Below are positions 1-8,577 of a stretch of 64,000 nt of DNA, one piece after another (the first letter of the stretch is position 1; the number at the start of each line of letters is the position of its first letter). The position numbers and the translations under genes are program-made. The DNA is from Algibacter miyuki. Lineage in GTDB: Bacteria > Bacteroidota > Bacteroidia > Flavobacteriales > Flavobacteriaceae. The DNA is taken from assembly GCF_042427745.1 (NCBI RefSeq), contig NZ_JBHMFA010000005.1; one strand, 5' to 3'. Under the pieces are notes generated by a model, which worked only from the letters and a program-made list of their open reading frames with translations, did not search any database and was not told the origin of the DNA.

Positions 1-576
1 TGCTACTGTACCGTCAGCGTTATCTCCATATGTTGCTGCAGTATTAAAAGATGGCAATACTTTTTGCCAAACCGGTATTAATGAGAGTAAATCAAAATCT
101 ACAGGTGTTACAGCACTATCAAAAACAGTATTATCTAATAACATCCCTTCGTAACGTACTCTTACGGTGTCACAAAAATGAGGTACTGTAGTTCCTCCTC
201 CTTGGTTTATATGTAATACATAAATAATATAATCTGTTTCAGCATAAAAAACTTCTTTTTCTTCTAATTCAAAAGTAGCACTAGGATTGTCTAACAAATC
301 GTCTAACAAAATACTTCCATCCGGCACAGATTCGCCTTCAACAAGTTCTGTAAATGTTAAATCGCTAATTTTAGGATTGGTACTACTAGAAATTTCACTA
401 GCATTAAAATAATGATTCTTAAAATATTTAAGTATCGAATCATTATCGATTGCTTGTTGTTCTGTTCTATCAGCTTCTACAAATTCAATAATACCATCTC
501 CATCATCATCTTTCTTACATGCAGAAAATACTAAAACCAAACTTAATATTAAAAAACTAATTTTTCTTAAACTCAT
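1..576 (-). CDS. FKBP-type peptidyl-prolyl isomerase lipoprotein (partial, 3' end off the left edge)
   Basis: Translating the minus strand from the ATG at 574-576 gives an uninterrupted frame to base 1 (192 codons, no stop). The N-terminus has a short hydrophobic signal and a lipobox ending in Cys20 (LVLVFSAC), followed by an acidic DDDGDG linker, so the protein is probably an exported lipoprotein. The later part (VRVRYEGMLLDNTVFDSA, then a Leu/Ile-rich stretch ending in PVWQKVLPSF) matches the opening strands of the FKBP fold, where the chain folds around the proline isomerisation site. Flavobacterial lipoprotein FKBPs of this kind help periplasmic protein folding, and some are linked to gliding motility. 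The catalytic C-terminal half is outside the window, so activity cannot be judged. It diverges from the S4-protein gene at 666. Confidence 0.8.
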   Translation of the reverse strand, partial: MSLRKISFLILSLVLVFSACKKDDDGDGIIEFVEADRTEQQAIDNDSILKYFKNHYFNASEISSSTNPKISDLTFTELVEGESVPDGSILLDDLLDNPSATFELEEKEVFYAETDYIIYVLHINQGGGTTVPHFCDTVRVRYEGMLLDNTVFDSAVTPVDFDLLSLIPVWQKVLPSFNTAATYGDNADGTVA

Positions 577-665
577 TATTGCTTATTTTTGATGCGCAAG
601 ATACAATTTTACACAGAATATATAATCTTGCAACATAACATTAACGAAGTTTTTTAAATAATTGT

Positions 666-1052
666 ATGCGGATAGATAAGTATTTGTGGTGTATTAGATA
701 TTACAAGACAAGAACCATTGCAACAACGGCTTGTAAAAAAGGCCAGGTTAAAATTGGTGGAGACTCGGTTAAACCCAGTAGAGAGGTATATCCGCAAGAT
801 ATTATTGAGCTTCGGAAAAACCAAATTAACTACCGTTTAAAAGTTAATGATATTCCTGAAAGTCGTGTTGGAGCTAAACTGGTAGATCTTTACAGAACAG
901 ACACAACGCCAAAAGAGCAGTTTGAAGCGCAAGAACTTTTAAAATATTCTAAGGATTATTATCGTAAAAAAGGGGTTGGTAGACCAACGAAAAAAGACCG
1001 TCGGGATATTGATGATTATACAGATACACCTCAGGATGAGGATATGGACTAA
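666..1052 (+). CDS. RNA-binding S4 domain protein, Hsp15-like
   Basis: This 128-aa protein opens directly with an S4 RNA-binding domain (residues 1 to about 65: MRIDKYLWCIRYYKTRTIA, then a CKKGQVKIGG turn typical of S4). The C-terminus is basic and charged (KKGVGRPTKKDRRD), as in the Hsp15 family. In E. coli, Hsp15 binds 50S subunits carrying a stalled peptidyl-tRNA and helps recycle them; the same role here is inferred. Length and architecture are normal for the family. There is no signal peptide, so it is cytoplasmic. It lies about 90 bp upstream of, and on the same strand as, the phosphoribosyltransferase gene, so they may be co-transcribed. Confidence 0.85.
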   Translation: MRIDKYLWCIRYYKTRTIATTACKKGQVKIGGDSVKPSREVYPQDIIELRKNQINYRLKVNDIPESRVGAKLVDLYRTDTTPKEQFEAQELLKYSKDYYRKKGVGRPTKKDRRDIDDYTDTPQDEDMD

Positions 1053-1141
1053 AACTTAAAGTTATTGTGTAGAATTTTATTCAAAAAGAAACTGACAACA
1101 AATAAAAAAGAGTAATTTTATAGTTTAAAAATAGAGCCTTT

Positions 1142-1645
1142 ATGACTGCCACAAGCAACATTATATTAAACCACGCAGAGATTAACCATAAAATACGCCG
1201 TATTGCTTTTCAAATTTATGAAAGTAATATGGACGAAACCGAGGTTATTTTAGCCGGAATTGATAGTAATGGATATATTTTGGCTAAGAAGCTTAAAACG
1301 ATGTTACTTAAAATATCGGATATTAATATCGTGCTTTGTAAAGTAAGTATTGACAAGAAAAACCCTTGGCAAGACATTAAAACCTCGATACCTTCTGAAG
1401 ATTATAAAAACAAATCTATTGTTTTAATTGATGATGTTTTAAACTCTGGCACCACGCTGATCTATGGTGTTAAGCACTTTTTAAATGTGCCTTTAAAGCA
1501 ATTTAAAACGGCTGTTTTAGTAAACAGAAACCATAAAAAATATCCAGTAAAGGCAGATTTTAAAGGGATTTCGCTTTCTACATCACTACACGAACATGTA
1601 CATGTGGTTTTAGAAGGCAAAAATTTTGAAGCTTATTTAGAATAA
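1142..1645 (+). CDS. Phosphoribosyltransferase family protein (type I PRTase, PyrR/Hpt-like)
   Basis: A 167-aa cytoplasmic protein with the PRPP-binding loop of type I phosphoribosyltransferases at about residues 93-105 (SIVLIDDVLNSGTT: hydrophobic strand, two acidic residues, then the phosphate loop). Such enzymes transfer the phosphoribosyl group of PRPP to a nucleobase, or act as PyrR-type regulators. Which base is used cannot be told from the sequence. The hood region (residues 20-70) is short, as in PyrR and hypoxanthine PRTases. The last 9 bases overlap the 3' end of the convergent shikimate kinase gene. Confidence 0.8.
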   Translation: MTATSNIILNHAEINHKIRRIAFQIYESNMDETEVILAGIDSNGYILAKKLKTMLLKISDINIVLCKVSIDKKNPWQDIKTSIPSEDYKNKSIVLIDDVLNSGTTLIYGVKHFLNVPLKQFKTAVLVNRNHKKYPVKADFKGISLSTSLHEHVHVVLEGKNFEAYLE

Positions 1646-2158
1646 GGTTTTTAAAACTTCTTTAGTCACCTCCTTTTTAGATTTATTATCAATTGCAATT
1701 TTAAATTCAGCGTCATTATAAAACTGTGCACGCTCGAATAAATGTTTTCCTATAAATTCGGTCATGGCTTCTTCTGTTTCGATATGCGCTATCAAAGGAC
1801 GCGTACTTTTCTTCCGCATTAATTTCTCCACCAAAGTTGGCAAAGATGCTCTTAAATAAACGCTTTTAGCATTTTTTTGATCTAAAATCGCTTTCATATT
1901 ATCGCTATAGCAAGGTGTACCCCCTCCAACAGATAAAATAATATTCTCTTTAGACTGAAGTTGTTCACGCAAATACAACGCTTCTTGCTTTCTGAAATAA
2001 ATTTCACCTTTAGTTTTAAAGACTTCGGAAACCGATGCATTTTCTTTTTCTTCTATTAAATCGTCTAAATCGATAAATTTATAATTTAATTTTTCTGCTA
2101 AACGCTCCCCTATAGTTGACTTACCCGAAGCCATATACCCCATTAAAACTATTATCAT
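1637..2158 (-). CDS. aroK: Shikimate kinase
   Basis: A 173-aa protein, the normal size for shikimate kinase (EC 2.7.1.71), which phosphorylates shikimate to shikimate 3-phosphate in the chorismate pathway. Visible motifs are the Walker A loop at residues 7-15 (GYMASGKST), the substrate-binding DLDD at about 31-34, the FRKQE segment with the shikimate-binding Arg, and VGGGTPCY at about 77-84, the glycine-rich shikimate-contact motif. The RPL sequence near residue 120 is the lid arginine segment. Cytoplasmic, single domain. Its 3' end overlaps the convergent PRTase gene by 9 bp. Confidence 0.93.
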   Translation of the reverse strand: MIIVLMGYMASGKSTIGERLAEKLNYKFIDLDDLIEEKENASVSEVFKTKGEIYFRKQEALYLREQLQSKENIILSVGGGTPCYSDNMKAILDQKNAKSVYLRASLPTLVEKLMRKKSTRPLIAHIETEEAMTEFIGKHLFERAQFYNDAEFKIAIDNKSKKEVTKEVLKTLF

Positions 2159-2233
2159 ATTTCTGTTATAGATTGATTATTAAAAACATACGATTCTACA
2201 ATGCAAAAAAACGAAATTTATTTAAAAAAAGTG

Positions 2234-2263
2234 TTGTTTTATTAAAGAAAGGTTCTATATTTG
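2234..2263 (+). promoter_or_regulatory. Bacteroidota-type promoter of tRNA-Lys copy 1
   Basis: TTG at 2234-2236 and TATATTTG at 2256-2263 are separated by 19 bp, matching the Bacteroidota sigma-A consensus TTG-N19-TAnnTTTG. Transcription would start about 7 nt downstream, at the base of the CTAACA/TGTTAG leader hairpin. Confidence 0.8.
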
Positions 2264-2300
2264 CACCCGCTAACAGCAATGTTAGTTACTTTGAAATAAT

Positions 2301-2373
2301 GACCTGGTAGCTCAGTTGGTAGAGCATCTCCCTTTTAAGGAGAGGGTCCTGGGTTCGAGCCCCAGCCCGGTCA
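2301..2373 (+). tRNA. tRNA-Lys (anticodon TTT), copy 1
   Basis: This 73-nt sequence folds as a cloverleaf. The D arm is GCTCAGTTGGTAGAGC, the anticodon stem TCTCC/GGAGA encloses loop CTTTTAA with anticodon TTT, and the T arm is CTGGG-TTCGAGC-CCCAG. The discriminator is A, and CCA is not encoded. The acceptor stem GACCTGG/CCCGGTC has one non-canonical position (U5 opposite C68). The other six acceptor pairs are Watson-Crick. Confidence 0.95.
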
Positions 2374-2378
2374 CAAAG

Positions 2379-2411
2379 CCTATAAGTTGATGAAATTTGT
2401 AGGTTTTTTGA
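2379..2411 (+). terminator. Weak hairpin and T-run after tRNA-Lys copy 1
   Basis: CCTATAA and TTGTAGG can pair imperfectly around a short loop and are followed by TTTTTTG. This is a modest intrinsic terminator candidate placed directly after the tRNA. It would separate copy 1 from copy 2, which has its own promoter. Confidence 0.4.
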
Positions 2412-2456
2412 TTTTATCATTTTTCAAAAAAACATTAATTTTAGTTTTAATTTTAG

Positions 2457-2486
2457 TTGTTTTTTTAAAGAAAGATATTATATTTG
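2457..2486 (+). promoter_or_regulatory. Bacteroidota-type promoter of tRNA-Lys copy 2
   Basis: TTG at 2457-2459 and TATATTTG at 2479-2486 with a 19-bp spacer, identical in geometry to the promoter of copy 1. Each tRNA copy can therefore be transcribed independently. Confidence 0.8.
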
Positions 2487-2523
2487 CACCCGCTAACAGT
2501 TATGTTAGTTATATTGAAATAAT

Positions 2524-2596
2524 GACCTGGTAGCTCAGTTGGTAGAGCATCTCCCTTTTAAGGAGAGGGTCCTGGGTTCGAGCCCCAGCCCGGTCA
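2524..2596 (+). tRNA. tRNA-Lys (anticodon TTT), copy 2
   Basis: Base-for-base identical to the copy at 2301-2373, including the U5/C68 acceptor mismatch, anticodon TTT and A discriminator. It is followed immediately by an A-run and a strong hairpin terminator. Confidence 0.95.
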
Positions 2597-2600
2597 CAAA

Positions 2601-2640
2601 AAAAAACCTTTAAGTCTTTTGATTTAAAGGTTTTTTTATT
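2601..2640 (+). terminator. Intrinsic terminator after tRNA-Lys copy 2
   Basis: AAAAACCTTTAA and TTAAAGGTTTTT form a near-perfect stem around an 11-nt loop, followed by a T-run. It could work in both directions, because the A-run side gives a T-run on the opposite strand. Confidence 0.8.
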
Positions 2641-2766
2641 TTTATAAGTTTCTAGTATTTCGCTCTAAGCACTTTTTTTATACATTAGAAAGCTTTGAGG
2701 CCTCAAACTATTTTAAGACCTCAAAAACACCCTGAAAATATTCTAACGAAGGTTTAAACATGCTGT

Positions 2767-5700
2767 TTACATATTTCTTCTGTACTGCCCTCCTACTTCA
2801 AACAAAGCTTTGGTAATTTGCCCAAGTGAACACACTTTACAAACCTCCATTAAGGCTTCGAATATGTTTTCGTTATTCACGGCTTTTCTTTGCAGTTCTT
2901 TTAGTAAATCATCTGTGCTATTAGCCTTATGAAGGTTTTCTAATGTTTTAATTTGAAATTGCTTCTCTTCTTCCGTGGCACGAATAACTTCCGCTGGTAA
3001 AACTGTTGGAGAACCTTTGCTACTTAAAAACGTATTAACGCCGATAATTGGAAAATCGCCATTATGCTTCAAGGTTTCATAATACAAACTTTCTTCTTGT
3101 ATTTTACTACGCTGATACATGGTTTCCATGGCGCCTAAAACACCACCACGTTCGGTAATTCTATCGAATTCTAATAGTACCGCTTCTTCGAATAAATCGG
3201 TTAATTCCTCAATAATGAACGATCCTTGAATTGGGTTTTCGTTCTTATTCAATCCTAATTCTTTATTTATAATAAGTTGAATAGCCATTGCTCGACGCAC
3301 AGACTCTTCAGTAGGTGTTGTTATAGCTTCATCGTACGCATTCGTGTGTAATGAGTTGCAGTTATCGTAAATAGCGTAAAGCGCTTGTAGAGTAGTTCGG
3401 ATATCATTAAAATCAATTTCCTGCGCATGCAAGCTTCTTCCTGACGTCTGAATATGATATTTAAGCATTTGCGCTCTAGCATTGGCACCATACTTATATT
3501 TCATAGCTTTTGCCCAAATTTTACGTGCTACACGACCAATAACAGCATATTCGGGATCGATTCCGTTGGAAAAGAAGAATGATAAGTTTGGTCCGAATTT
3601 ATTAATATCCATACCGCGACTTAAATAATATTCCACGTAAGTGAAACCATTAGATAAGGTTAACGCCAACTGCGTAATAGGGTTGGCTCCTGCTTCTGCA
3701 ATATGATAGCCCGAAATAGAAACGGAATAAAAGTTACGAACGTTATTATCTATAAAATACTCTTGTACATCGCCCATTAAACGCAGCGCGAATTCTGTTG
3801 AAAAAATACAGGTATTTTGTGCTTGATCTTCTTTTAAAATATCGGCTTGTACCGTACCACGAACCTGCGCCATGGTTTTTATTTTGATATCGTTATAAAT
3901 GGCTTCAGGTAACACCTGATCTCCTGAAACACCCAAAAGCATTAAACCCAAACCGTTATTTCCTTCAGGTAAATTACCATTGTATTTTGGACGCTCTTTA
4001 CCCTTATAAATTTCAGATATTTTAGATTCTACTTCGGCTTCTAAACCATTTTCTTTGATGTAAATTTCGCACTGTTGATCGATGGCTGCGTTCATAAAAA
4101 AGCCAAGCAACATGGGAGCTGGACCATTAATTGTCATACTCACCGAAGTCATCACATGGGCTAAATCGAAGCCAGAATATAGTTTTTTAGCATCGTCTAA
4201 GCAACAAATAGACACACCTGCATTTCCAATTTTCCCGTAAATATCGGGGCGCAAATCGGGATCGTTTCCATAAAGCGTCACACTATCAAAAGCGGTGGAT
4301 AATCGTTTTGCTGGCAATCCAGCACTGACGTAATGAAAACGTTTATTAGTACGTTCTGGCCCTCCTTCTCCGGCAAACATTCTCGCAGGATCTTCCCCCG
4401 TTCTTTTAAACGGATAAAGTCCGGAAGTGTATGGAAATTCGCCCGGTACATTATCCTGTAAGCACCATTTTAGAATATCGCCCCAAGCCTGATATTTTGG
4501 TAAAGCGACTTTCGGTATTTCGGTTTGTGATAAGGATTTCGAGTGTGTTTCAATATTAATTTCTTTATCACGAACTTTAAAGGTGTAAACTGGATTTTTG
4601 TATTTATTAACTTTCTCGTCCCAACTGGTAATAATTTCCCAGTTATATGGATCGAGGTTTAATTTTACACGATTAAATTCTTTGACTAAAAGGTTTAAAA
4701 ACTCCTTATCTGTATCATTTTTGACTAATTCAAGAATTCCTTCTTCTTCTAATCCAAACTTACTTAAATATGTTTTCTCACTTTCGTTTGAAATGTCCGC
4801 CACAGAACAAATAGTTTTGTAAATCCCGTAAAGTTTCTGCGCTACTTCAAACTGTTCTAATCCTTTTTTATCGTAAGCACGGTTATTTTCTGCAATTTCC
4901 GATAGATAACGGGTTCTATTTGGTGGTATTACAAAAATTTTCTCGCTCATTTCATTCGAAATAGTGAAGGTTGATTTTAAATCGGCACTCGCTTTTTCAA
5001 CCAAAGCATCCATTATGGCTTTGTAAAGCGTGTTCATCCCTGGGTCGTGAAACTGTGAGGCAATGGTGCCGAACACAGGTAAATCGTCCTGATGCGTATC
5101 CCACAAATTATTGTTACGCATGTATTGTTTTTTAACATCGCGCAAGGCATCTAACGATCCGCGTTTGTCAAATTTATTAATAGCCACCAAATCGGCAAAA
5201 TCGAGCATATCAATTTTTTCCAATTGGGTTGCTGCGCCAAATTCAGGCGTCATTACGTATAAGGATACATCAGAATGTTCGATAATTTCGGTATCGCTCT
5301 GCCCAATTCCTGATGTTTCTAATATAATAAGGTCAAATTCCGCCGCTTTTAAAACCTGAACGGCTTCGTTTACATATTTAGAAAGTGCTAAATTAGATTG
5401 ACGAGTTGCCAAACTACGCATGTAAACACGTTTATTATTTATAGCATTCATTCTAATTCTATCGCCTAAAAGCGCACCGCCTGTTTTTCGTTTTGACGGA
5501 TCTACAGAAATAATACCAACTGTTTTTTCAGGAAAATCAATTAAAAAGCGCCGTACTAATTCGTCTACTAAACTCGATTTACCGGCACCTCCCGTTCCTG
5601 TAATACCCAGAACGGGTGTTTTTGAGTTTATATTTTTTTGATGAATAGCCTCTAAAATAGATTGTGATACTTCTGGAAAATTTTCCGCAGAAGAAATAAC

Positions 5701-6204
5701 ACGTGCAATGGCTTTGGAGTTTTTCTCTTTCAGCCTATCGACATCAACATCGAGCTTATCGCCTATGGCAAAATCAGATTGTTGAACCAAATCGTTAATC
5801 ATGCCTTGAAGCCCCATTTCTCTACCATCATCAGGTGAATAGATTCTGGAAATACCATAATCCATCAATTCCTTTATTTCTGAAGGTAAAATAACGCCAC
5901 CACCGCCTCCAAAAATTTTAATATGTTCGGCTCCGTTTTCTTTCAACAAATCGAACATGTATTTAAAATACTCGTTATGTCCGCCTTGGTATGATGTTAA
6001 ACAAATAGCATTAACATCTTCCTGAATGGCCGTATTTACAACTTCTTCCACACTTCTATCGTGACCTAAATGAATCACTTCTACTCCGGTAGATTGAATA
6101 ATACGACGCATAATATTTATAGATGCATCATGCCCATCGAACAACGATGCTGCGGTTACTATTCTTACTTTATATTTAGGTTTATATACAACGGCTTGCT
6201 TCAT
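2767..6204 (-). CDS. icmF: Fused acyl-CoA mutase IcmF (B12-binding domain, G-protein chaperone, mutase)
   Basis: This 1145-aa protein has the three-part layout of IcmF (EC 5.4.99.13). An adenosylcobalamin-binding domain lies at about 1-140 (DGHDASIN at 23-30, with the His expected to ligate cobalt, and GGGGGV near 99). A MeaB/ArgK-like GTPase follows, with Walker A GTGGAGKSS at about 203-211 and NKFD as the base-specificity motif. The mutase (beta/alpha) barrel runs from about 560 to the end. IcmF interconverts isobutyryl-CoA and n-butyryl-CoA, and the GTPase part loads and protects the cofactor. The barrel entry reads SGLYPFKRTGEDPARMF, as in IcmF, which suggests it is not a classical methylmalonyl-CoA mutase, although branched substrates such as pivalyl-CoA are possible. 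It is monocistronic and diverges from purU. No cobalamin riboswitch is visible upstream. Confidence 0.88.
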   Translation of the reverse strand: MKQAVVYKPKYKVRIVTAASLFDGHDASINIMRRIIQSTGVEVIHLGHDRSVEEVVNTAIQEDVNAICLTSYQGGHNEYFKYMFDLLKENGAEHIKIFGGGGGVILPSEIKELMDYGISRIYSPDDGREMGLQGMINDLVQQSDFAIGDKLDVDVDRLKEKNSKAIARVISSAENFPEVSQSILEAIHQKNINSKTPVLGITGTGGAGKSSLVDELVRRFLIDFPEKTVGIISVDPSKRKTGGALLGDRIRMNAINNKRVYMRSLATRQSNLALSKYVNEAVQVLKAAEFDLIILETSGIGQSDTEIIEHSDVSLYVMTPEFGAATQLEKIDMLDFADLVAINKFDKRGSLDALRDVKKQYMRNNNLWDTHQDDLPVFGTIASQFHDPGMNTLYKAIMDALVEKASADLKSTFTISNEMSEKIFVIPPNRTRYLSEIAENNRAYDKKGLEQFEVAQKLYGIYKTICSVADISNESEKTYLSKFGLEEEGILELVKNDTDKEFLNLLVKEFNRVKLNLDPYNWEIITSWDEKVNKYKNPVYTFKVRDKEINIETHSKSLSQTEIPKVALPKYQAWGDILKWCLQDNVPGEFPYTSGLYPFKRTGEDPARMFAGEGGPERTNKRFHYVSAGLPAKRLSTAFDSVTLYGNDPDLRPDIYGKIGNAGVSICCLDDAKKLYSGFDLAHVMTSVSMTINGPAPMLLGFFMNAAIDQQCEIYIKENGLEAEVESKISEIYKGKERPKYNGNLPEGNNGLGLMLLGVSGDQVLPEAIYNDIKIKTMAQVRGTVQADILKEDQAQNTCIFSTEFALRLMGDVQEYFIDNNVRNFYSVSISGYHIAEAGANPITQLALTLSNGFTYVEYYLSRGMDINKFGPNLSFFFSNGIDPEYAVIGRVARKIWAKAMKYKYGANARAQMLKYHIQTSGRSLHAQEIDFNDIRTTLQALYAIYDNCNSLHTNAYDEAITTPTEESVRRAMAIQLIINKELGLNKNENPIQGSFIIEELTDLFEEAVLLEFDRITERGGVLGAMETMYQRSKIQEESLYYETLKHNGDFPIIGVNTFLSSKGSPTVLPAEVIRATEEEKQFQIKTLENLHKANSTDDLLKELQRKAVNNENIFEALMEVCKVCSLGQITKALFEVGGQYRRNM

Positions 6205-6356
6205 TCTTAAAAAATCTTGTTTTTACAACTACAAATTTACGAAATATTCAAAAAAATAATCGATTCATAATCAATAATTTAATTTTAAATTCCGATCCTA
6301 CTTATATGCAATATTAAGTTAATTTTACACGAAACTTATATAGTTAAAATATTATA

Positions 6357-7211
6357 ATGAATAAAATCACCATATTAATTCACTGTAAAGATTTACCTGG
6401 TATTATTGCCACGGTAACTAATTTTATCACTGAAAAACAAGGTAACGTTATTTACTTAGATCAGCATGTAGACCGTGAACAAAACATATTTTTCATGCGT
6501 TTAGAAACTGAATTTCACGATGCTAGTTTTTCAACAGTAGATTTTAAAGAATGTTTTAAAAATAATATTGCTGAAAGCTTCAAGATGAAATGGCGTATTT
6601 ATTCTTCGGAAAAGAAACCTAAAATGGCCTTGTTCGTTTCAAAATACGATCATTGTTTATACGATTTATTAGGCCGTTACAATTCCGGAGAACTCAATTT
6701 AGAAATTCCATTCATAATAAGTAACCATAACGATTTAAAACCGATTGCCGATAGTTTTAAAATTCCGTTTTACCATATTCCAGTTACAAAGGATACCAAA
6801 GCTGCTGCCGAAGCCGAACAATTAAGACTATTAGAATCGCATAACATCGATTTTATAGTTTTAGCGCGCTATATGCAAATTGTCTCAGGGACCTTAATTA
6901 ATAAATACCCGAACAAAATAATAAACATCCATCACTCGTTTTTACCTGCCTTTGTGGGCGCTAAGCCTTATCATTCGGCATACAAACGTGGTGTTAAAAT
7001 TATTGGAGCCACAAGCCATTATGTTACCGAAGAGTTAGATGCGGGACCTATTATAGAGCAAGACGTTGCCCATGTATCGCACACCTATACTATAGAAGCT
7101 CTTATAGCAAAAGGACGCGATTTAGAAAAAATAGTATTAGCAAATGCCATAAAAGCACATGCAAACCGCAAAGTAATGGTATATAACAATAAAACAGTGA
7201 TTTTTTCATAA
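6357..7211 (+). CDS. purU: Formyltetrahydrofolate deformylase
   Basis: A 284-aa cytoplasmic enzyme (EC 3.5.1.10) that hydrolyses 10-formyl-THF to THF and formate, balancing one-carbon pools and feeding formate to purine synthesis. Residues 1-80 form an ACT domain (ITILIHCKDLPGIIATVTNF). Residues 88-284 are the formyltransferase fold, with NIHHSFLPAF carrying the catalytic Asn and His, and ELDAGPIIEQ carrying the catalytic Asp. The ACT plus formyltransferase fusion distinguishes PurU from PurN and Fmt. Length is normal. Confidence 0.93.
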   Translation: MNKITILIHCKDLPGIIATVTNFITEKQGNVIYLDQHVDREQNIFFMRLETEFHDASFSTVDFKECFKNNIAESFKMKWRIYSSEKKPKMALFVSKYDHCLYDLLGRYNSGELNLEIPFIISNHNDLKPIADSFKIPFYHIPVTKDTKAAAEAEQLRLLESHNIDFIVLARYMQIVSGTLINKYPNKIINIHHSFLPAFVGAKPYHSAYKRGVKIIGATSHYVTEELDAGPIIEQDVAHVSHTYTIEALIAKGRDLEKIVLANAIKAHANRKVMVYNNKTVIFS

Positions 7212-7378
7212 AATAAACGTAACTTACTAATTATAAAGCCTTATAGGTTAAAAAACTCACTTTCAAACACCGTATTTAACTCCCCTTTTCACATCAAAGC
7301 GATAAAAGATGTGACCACACGGTTTATTATGTGTCTTAACAGTGTAGAACAAACCATTTAACTCAAATTAGTAATTAT

Positions 7379-8473
7379 ATGAAAACAAATTATCTTTTAA
7401 GCTTAGCTTTAGTATTAGGTCTTGGATTCTCTCAAGCGCAAAATTTACCAGCAAATCCTGACCCAGGAAAATGCTATGTAAAATGTATCACGAAGGACGA
7501 ATTCAAAGACGTAGAAGAAACCATTGAAGTATATCCTGCATATACTGTATTAGAAGTTGTTCCAGCAACATACCGAACTGTAGAAGATCGCGTATTAATA
7601 AAGGAAGCTTCAAAAAAATTCATTTATGTTCCAGCAACATATGAAACTGTAGAAGTACCTTACGTAAAAAAAGAAGGTCGATCAGATTTAGAAATTAACC
7701 CAGCAACTTTTGGGTCTAACTCTAGAACTTTCGAAACTTACCCAGAAACATCGGGTTGGGAATACAAGGAAACTGCTTGTGACTCTCCTAACAAAGAAGA
7801 CTGTGTTGTAGCTTGTTTCGTATCGTACCCAGCACAATCTAGAGATGTACCATTTACAACTTTAGCAAAAGATGCTACAACGAGCCAAGTACCTGTTACA
7901 GAAATAAACACGGTATACACAAAACGTGTTATCAAAACTCCAGCAAGAATGGACGAAGTTGAAATTCCAGCAGAATACTCAACAATTAAACGTCAAGTTG
8001 TTGAAACTCCAGCATCTACAAGAAGCGTAACAGTACCTGCAAAAATGCAAACTATTACAAGAACTGTATTAGCTAAAAAGGGTGGTATTACAACTTGGGA
8101 AGAAGTTGATTGTGGATTATTAGAATCTAACATCTTACCTATCTTTTACGAATTAGGAAGCGCACGTATCACTCCTGCATCAAAGAAAATTATCGACGAA
8201 ATGTTATTACCTTTATTAAATAGCAAGCCTGTAAGCATCGAACTAATGTCTCACACAGATGCTAGAGGAAACGACGATTTCAACATGTCATTATCTCAAC
8301 AACGTGCTAACTCAGTAGTAAACTACTTAGTATCTAAAGGAATCTCTAGAAGCCGTTTAACAGCAAGAGGTTACGGAGAAACAAGATTAGTAAACCGTTG
8401 TGCTAATGGTGTAGAATGTTCAGAAACTGAGCACCAAAAGAACAGACGTACAGAATTCAGAGTAATTCAGTAA
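7379..8473 (+). CDS. OmpA-family outer-membrane/peptidoglycan-associated protein with N-terminal repeat region
   Basis: A 364-aa exported protein (signal peptide 1-20, cut near LGFSQAQ). Residues 253-364 are an OmpA C-terminal domain: the opening IFYELGSARITPASKK, then SHTDARGNDDFNMSLSQQRA with the Asp and Arg that bind meso-diaminopimelate in this family. Residues 30-240 contain a repeated short motif of the form PA-x(3)-[TS]-[VI] (for example VPATYRTV, VPATYETV, IPAEYSTI, VPAKMQTI). I do not recognise this as a named domain. It probably links the outer membrane to peptidoglycan. Cys pairs near 33/37 and 137/144 may form disulfides. A strong terminator follows. Confidence 0.85.
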   Translation: MKTNYLLSLALVLGLGFSQAQNLPANPDPGKCYVKCITKDEFKDVEETIEVYPAYTVLEVVPATYRTVEDRVLIKEASKKFIYVPATYETVEVPYVKKEGRSDLEINPATFGSNSRTFETYPETSGWEYKETACDSPNKEDCVVACFVSYPAQSRDVPFTTLAKDATTSQVPVTEINTVYTKRVIKTPARMDEVEIPAEYSTIKRQVVETPASTRSVTVPAKMQTITRTVLAKKGGITTWEEVDCGLLESNILPIFYELGSARITPASKKIIDEMLLPLLNSKPVSIELMSHTDARGNDDFNMSLSQQRANSVVNYLVSKGISRSRLTARGYGETRLVNRCANGVECSETEHQKNRRTEFRVIQ

Positions 8474-8529
8474 ACAGAAGAATAAATTGCTCTTAAAATT
8501 TTTAAACTGAGGGGTTAGTTTAATTAGCG

Positions 8530-8566
8530 AAAAAGACATCTTTTAATTAAGGTGTCTTTTTTATTT
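8530..8566 (+). terminator. Intrinsic terminator of the OmpA-family gene
   Basis: AAAAAGACATCTT pairs with AAGGTGTCTTTTT (one G-U pair) around a short TTAATT loop and is followed by more T residues. It sits 57 bp after the stop codon. Confidence 0.8.
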
Positions 8567-8577
8567 TATATTATTTT

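Larger units (their letters stand above)
2234..2596 (+). repeat. Tandem duplication of the tRNA-Lys gene with its promoter (period 223 bp)
   Basis: Two copies of one unit: -33 TTG (2234-2236 and 2457-2459), 19-bp spacer, -7 TATATTTG (2256-2263 and 2479-2486), a leader with the inverted repeat CTAACA-N4-TGTTAG (2270-2285 and 2493-2508), and an identical tRNA-Lys (2301-2373 and 2524-2596). Every element is offset by exactly 223 bp. The tRNA bodies are identical, the leaders differ only at a few positions, and the spacers differ, which points to an older duplication kept uniform by selection or gene conversion. Confidence 0.85.

Noticed and set aside
2374..2523. Additional small RNA between the two tRNA genes
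   Set aside because: The segment is explained by the terminator of copy 1 and the promoter and leader of copy 2.
2767..6204. Open frames antisense to icmF (for example 4598-4822 on the plus strand)
   Set aside because: They mirror the icmF reading frame, lack promoters or start context, and their products resemble no family.
6205..6356. Cobalamin riboswitch upstream of icmF
   Set aside because: The 152-bp divergent gap has no B12-box-like sequence or recognisable conserved core.
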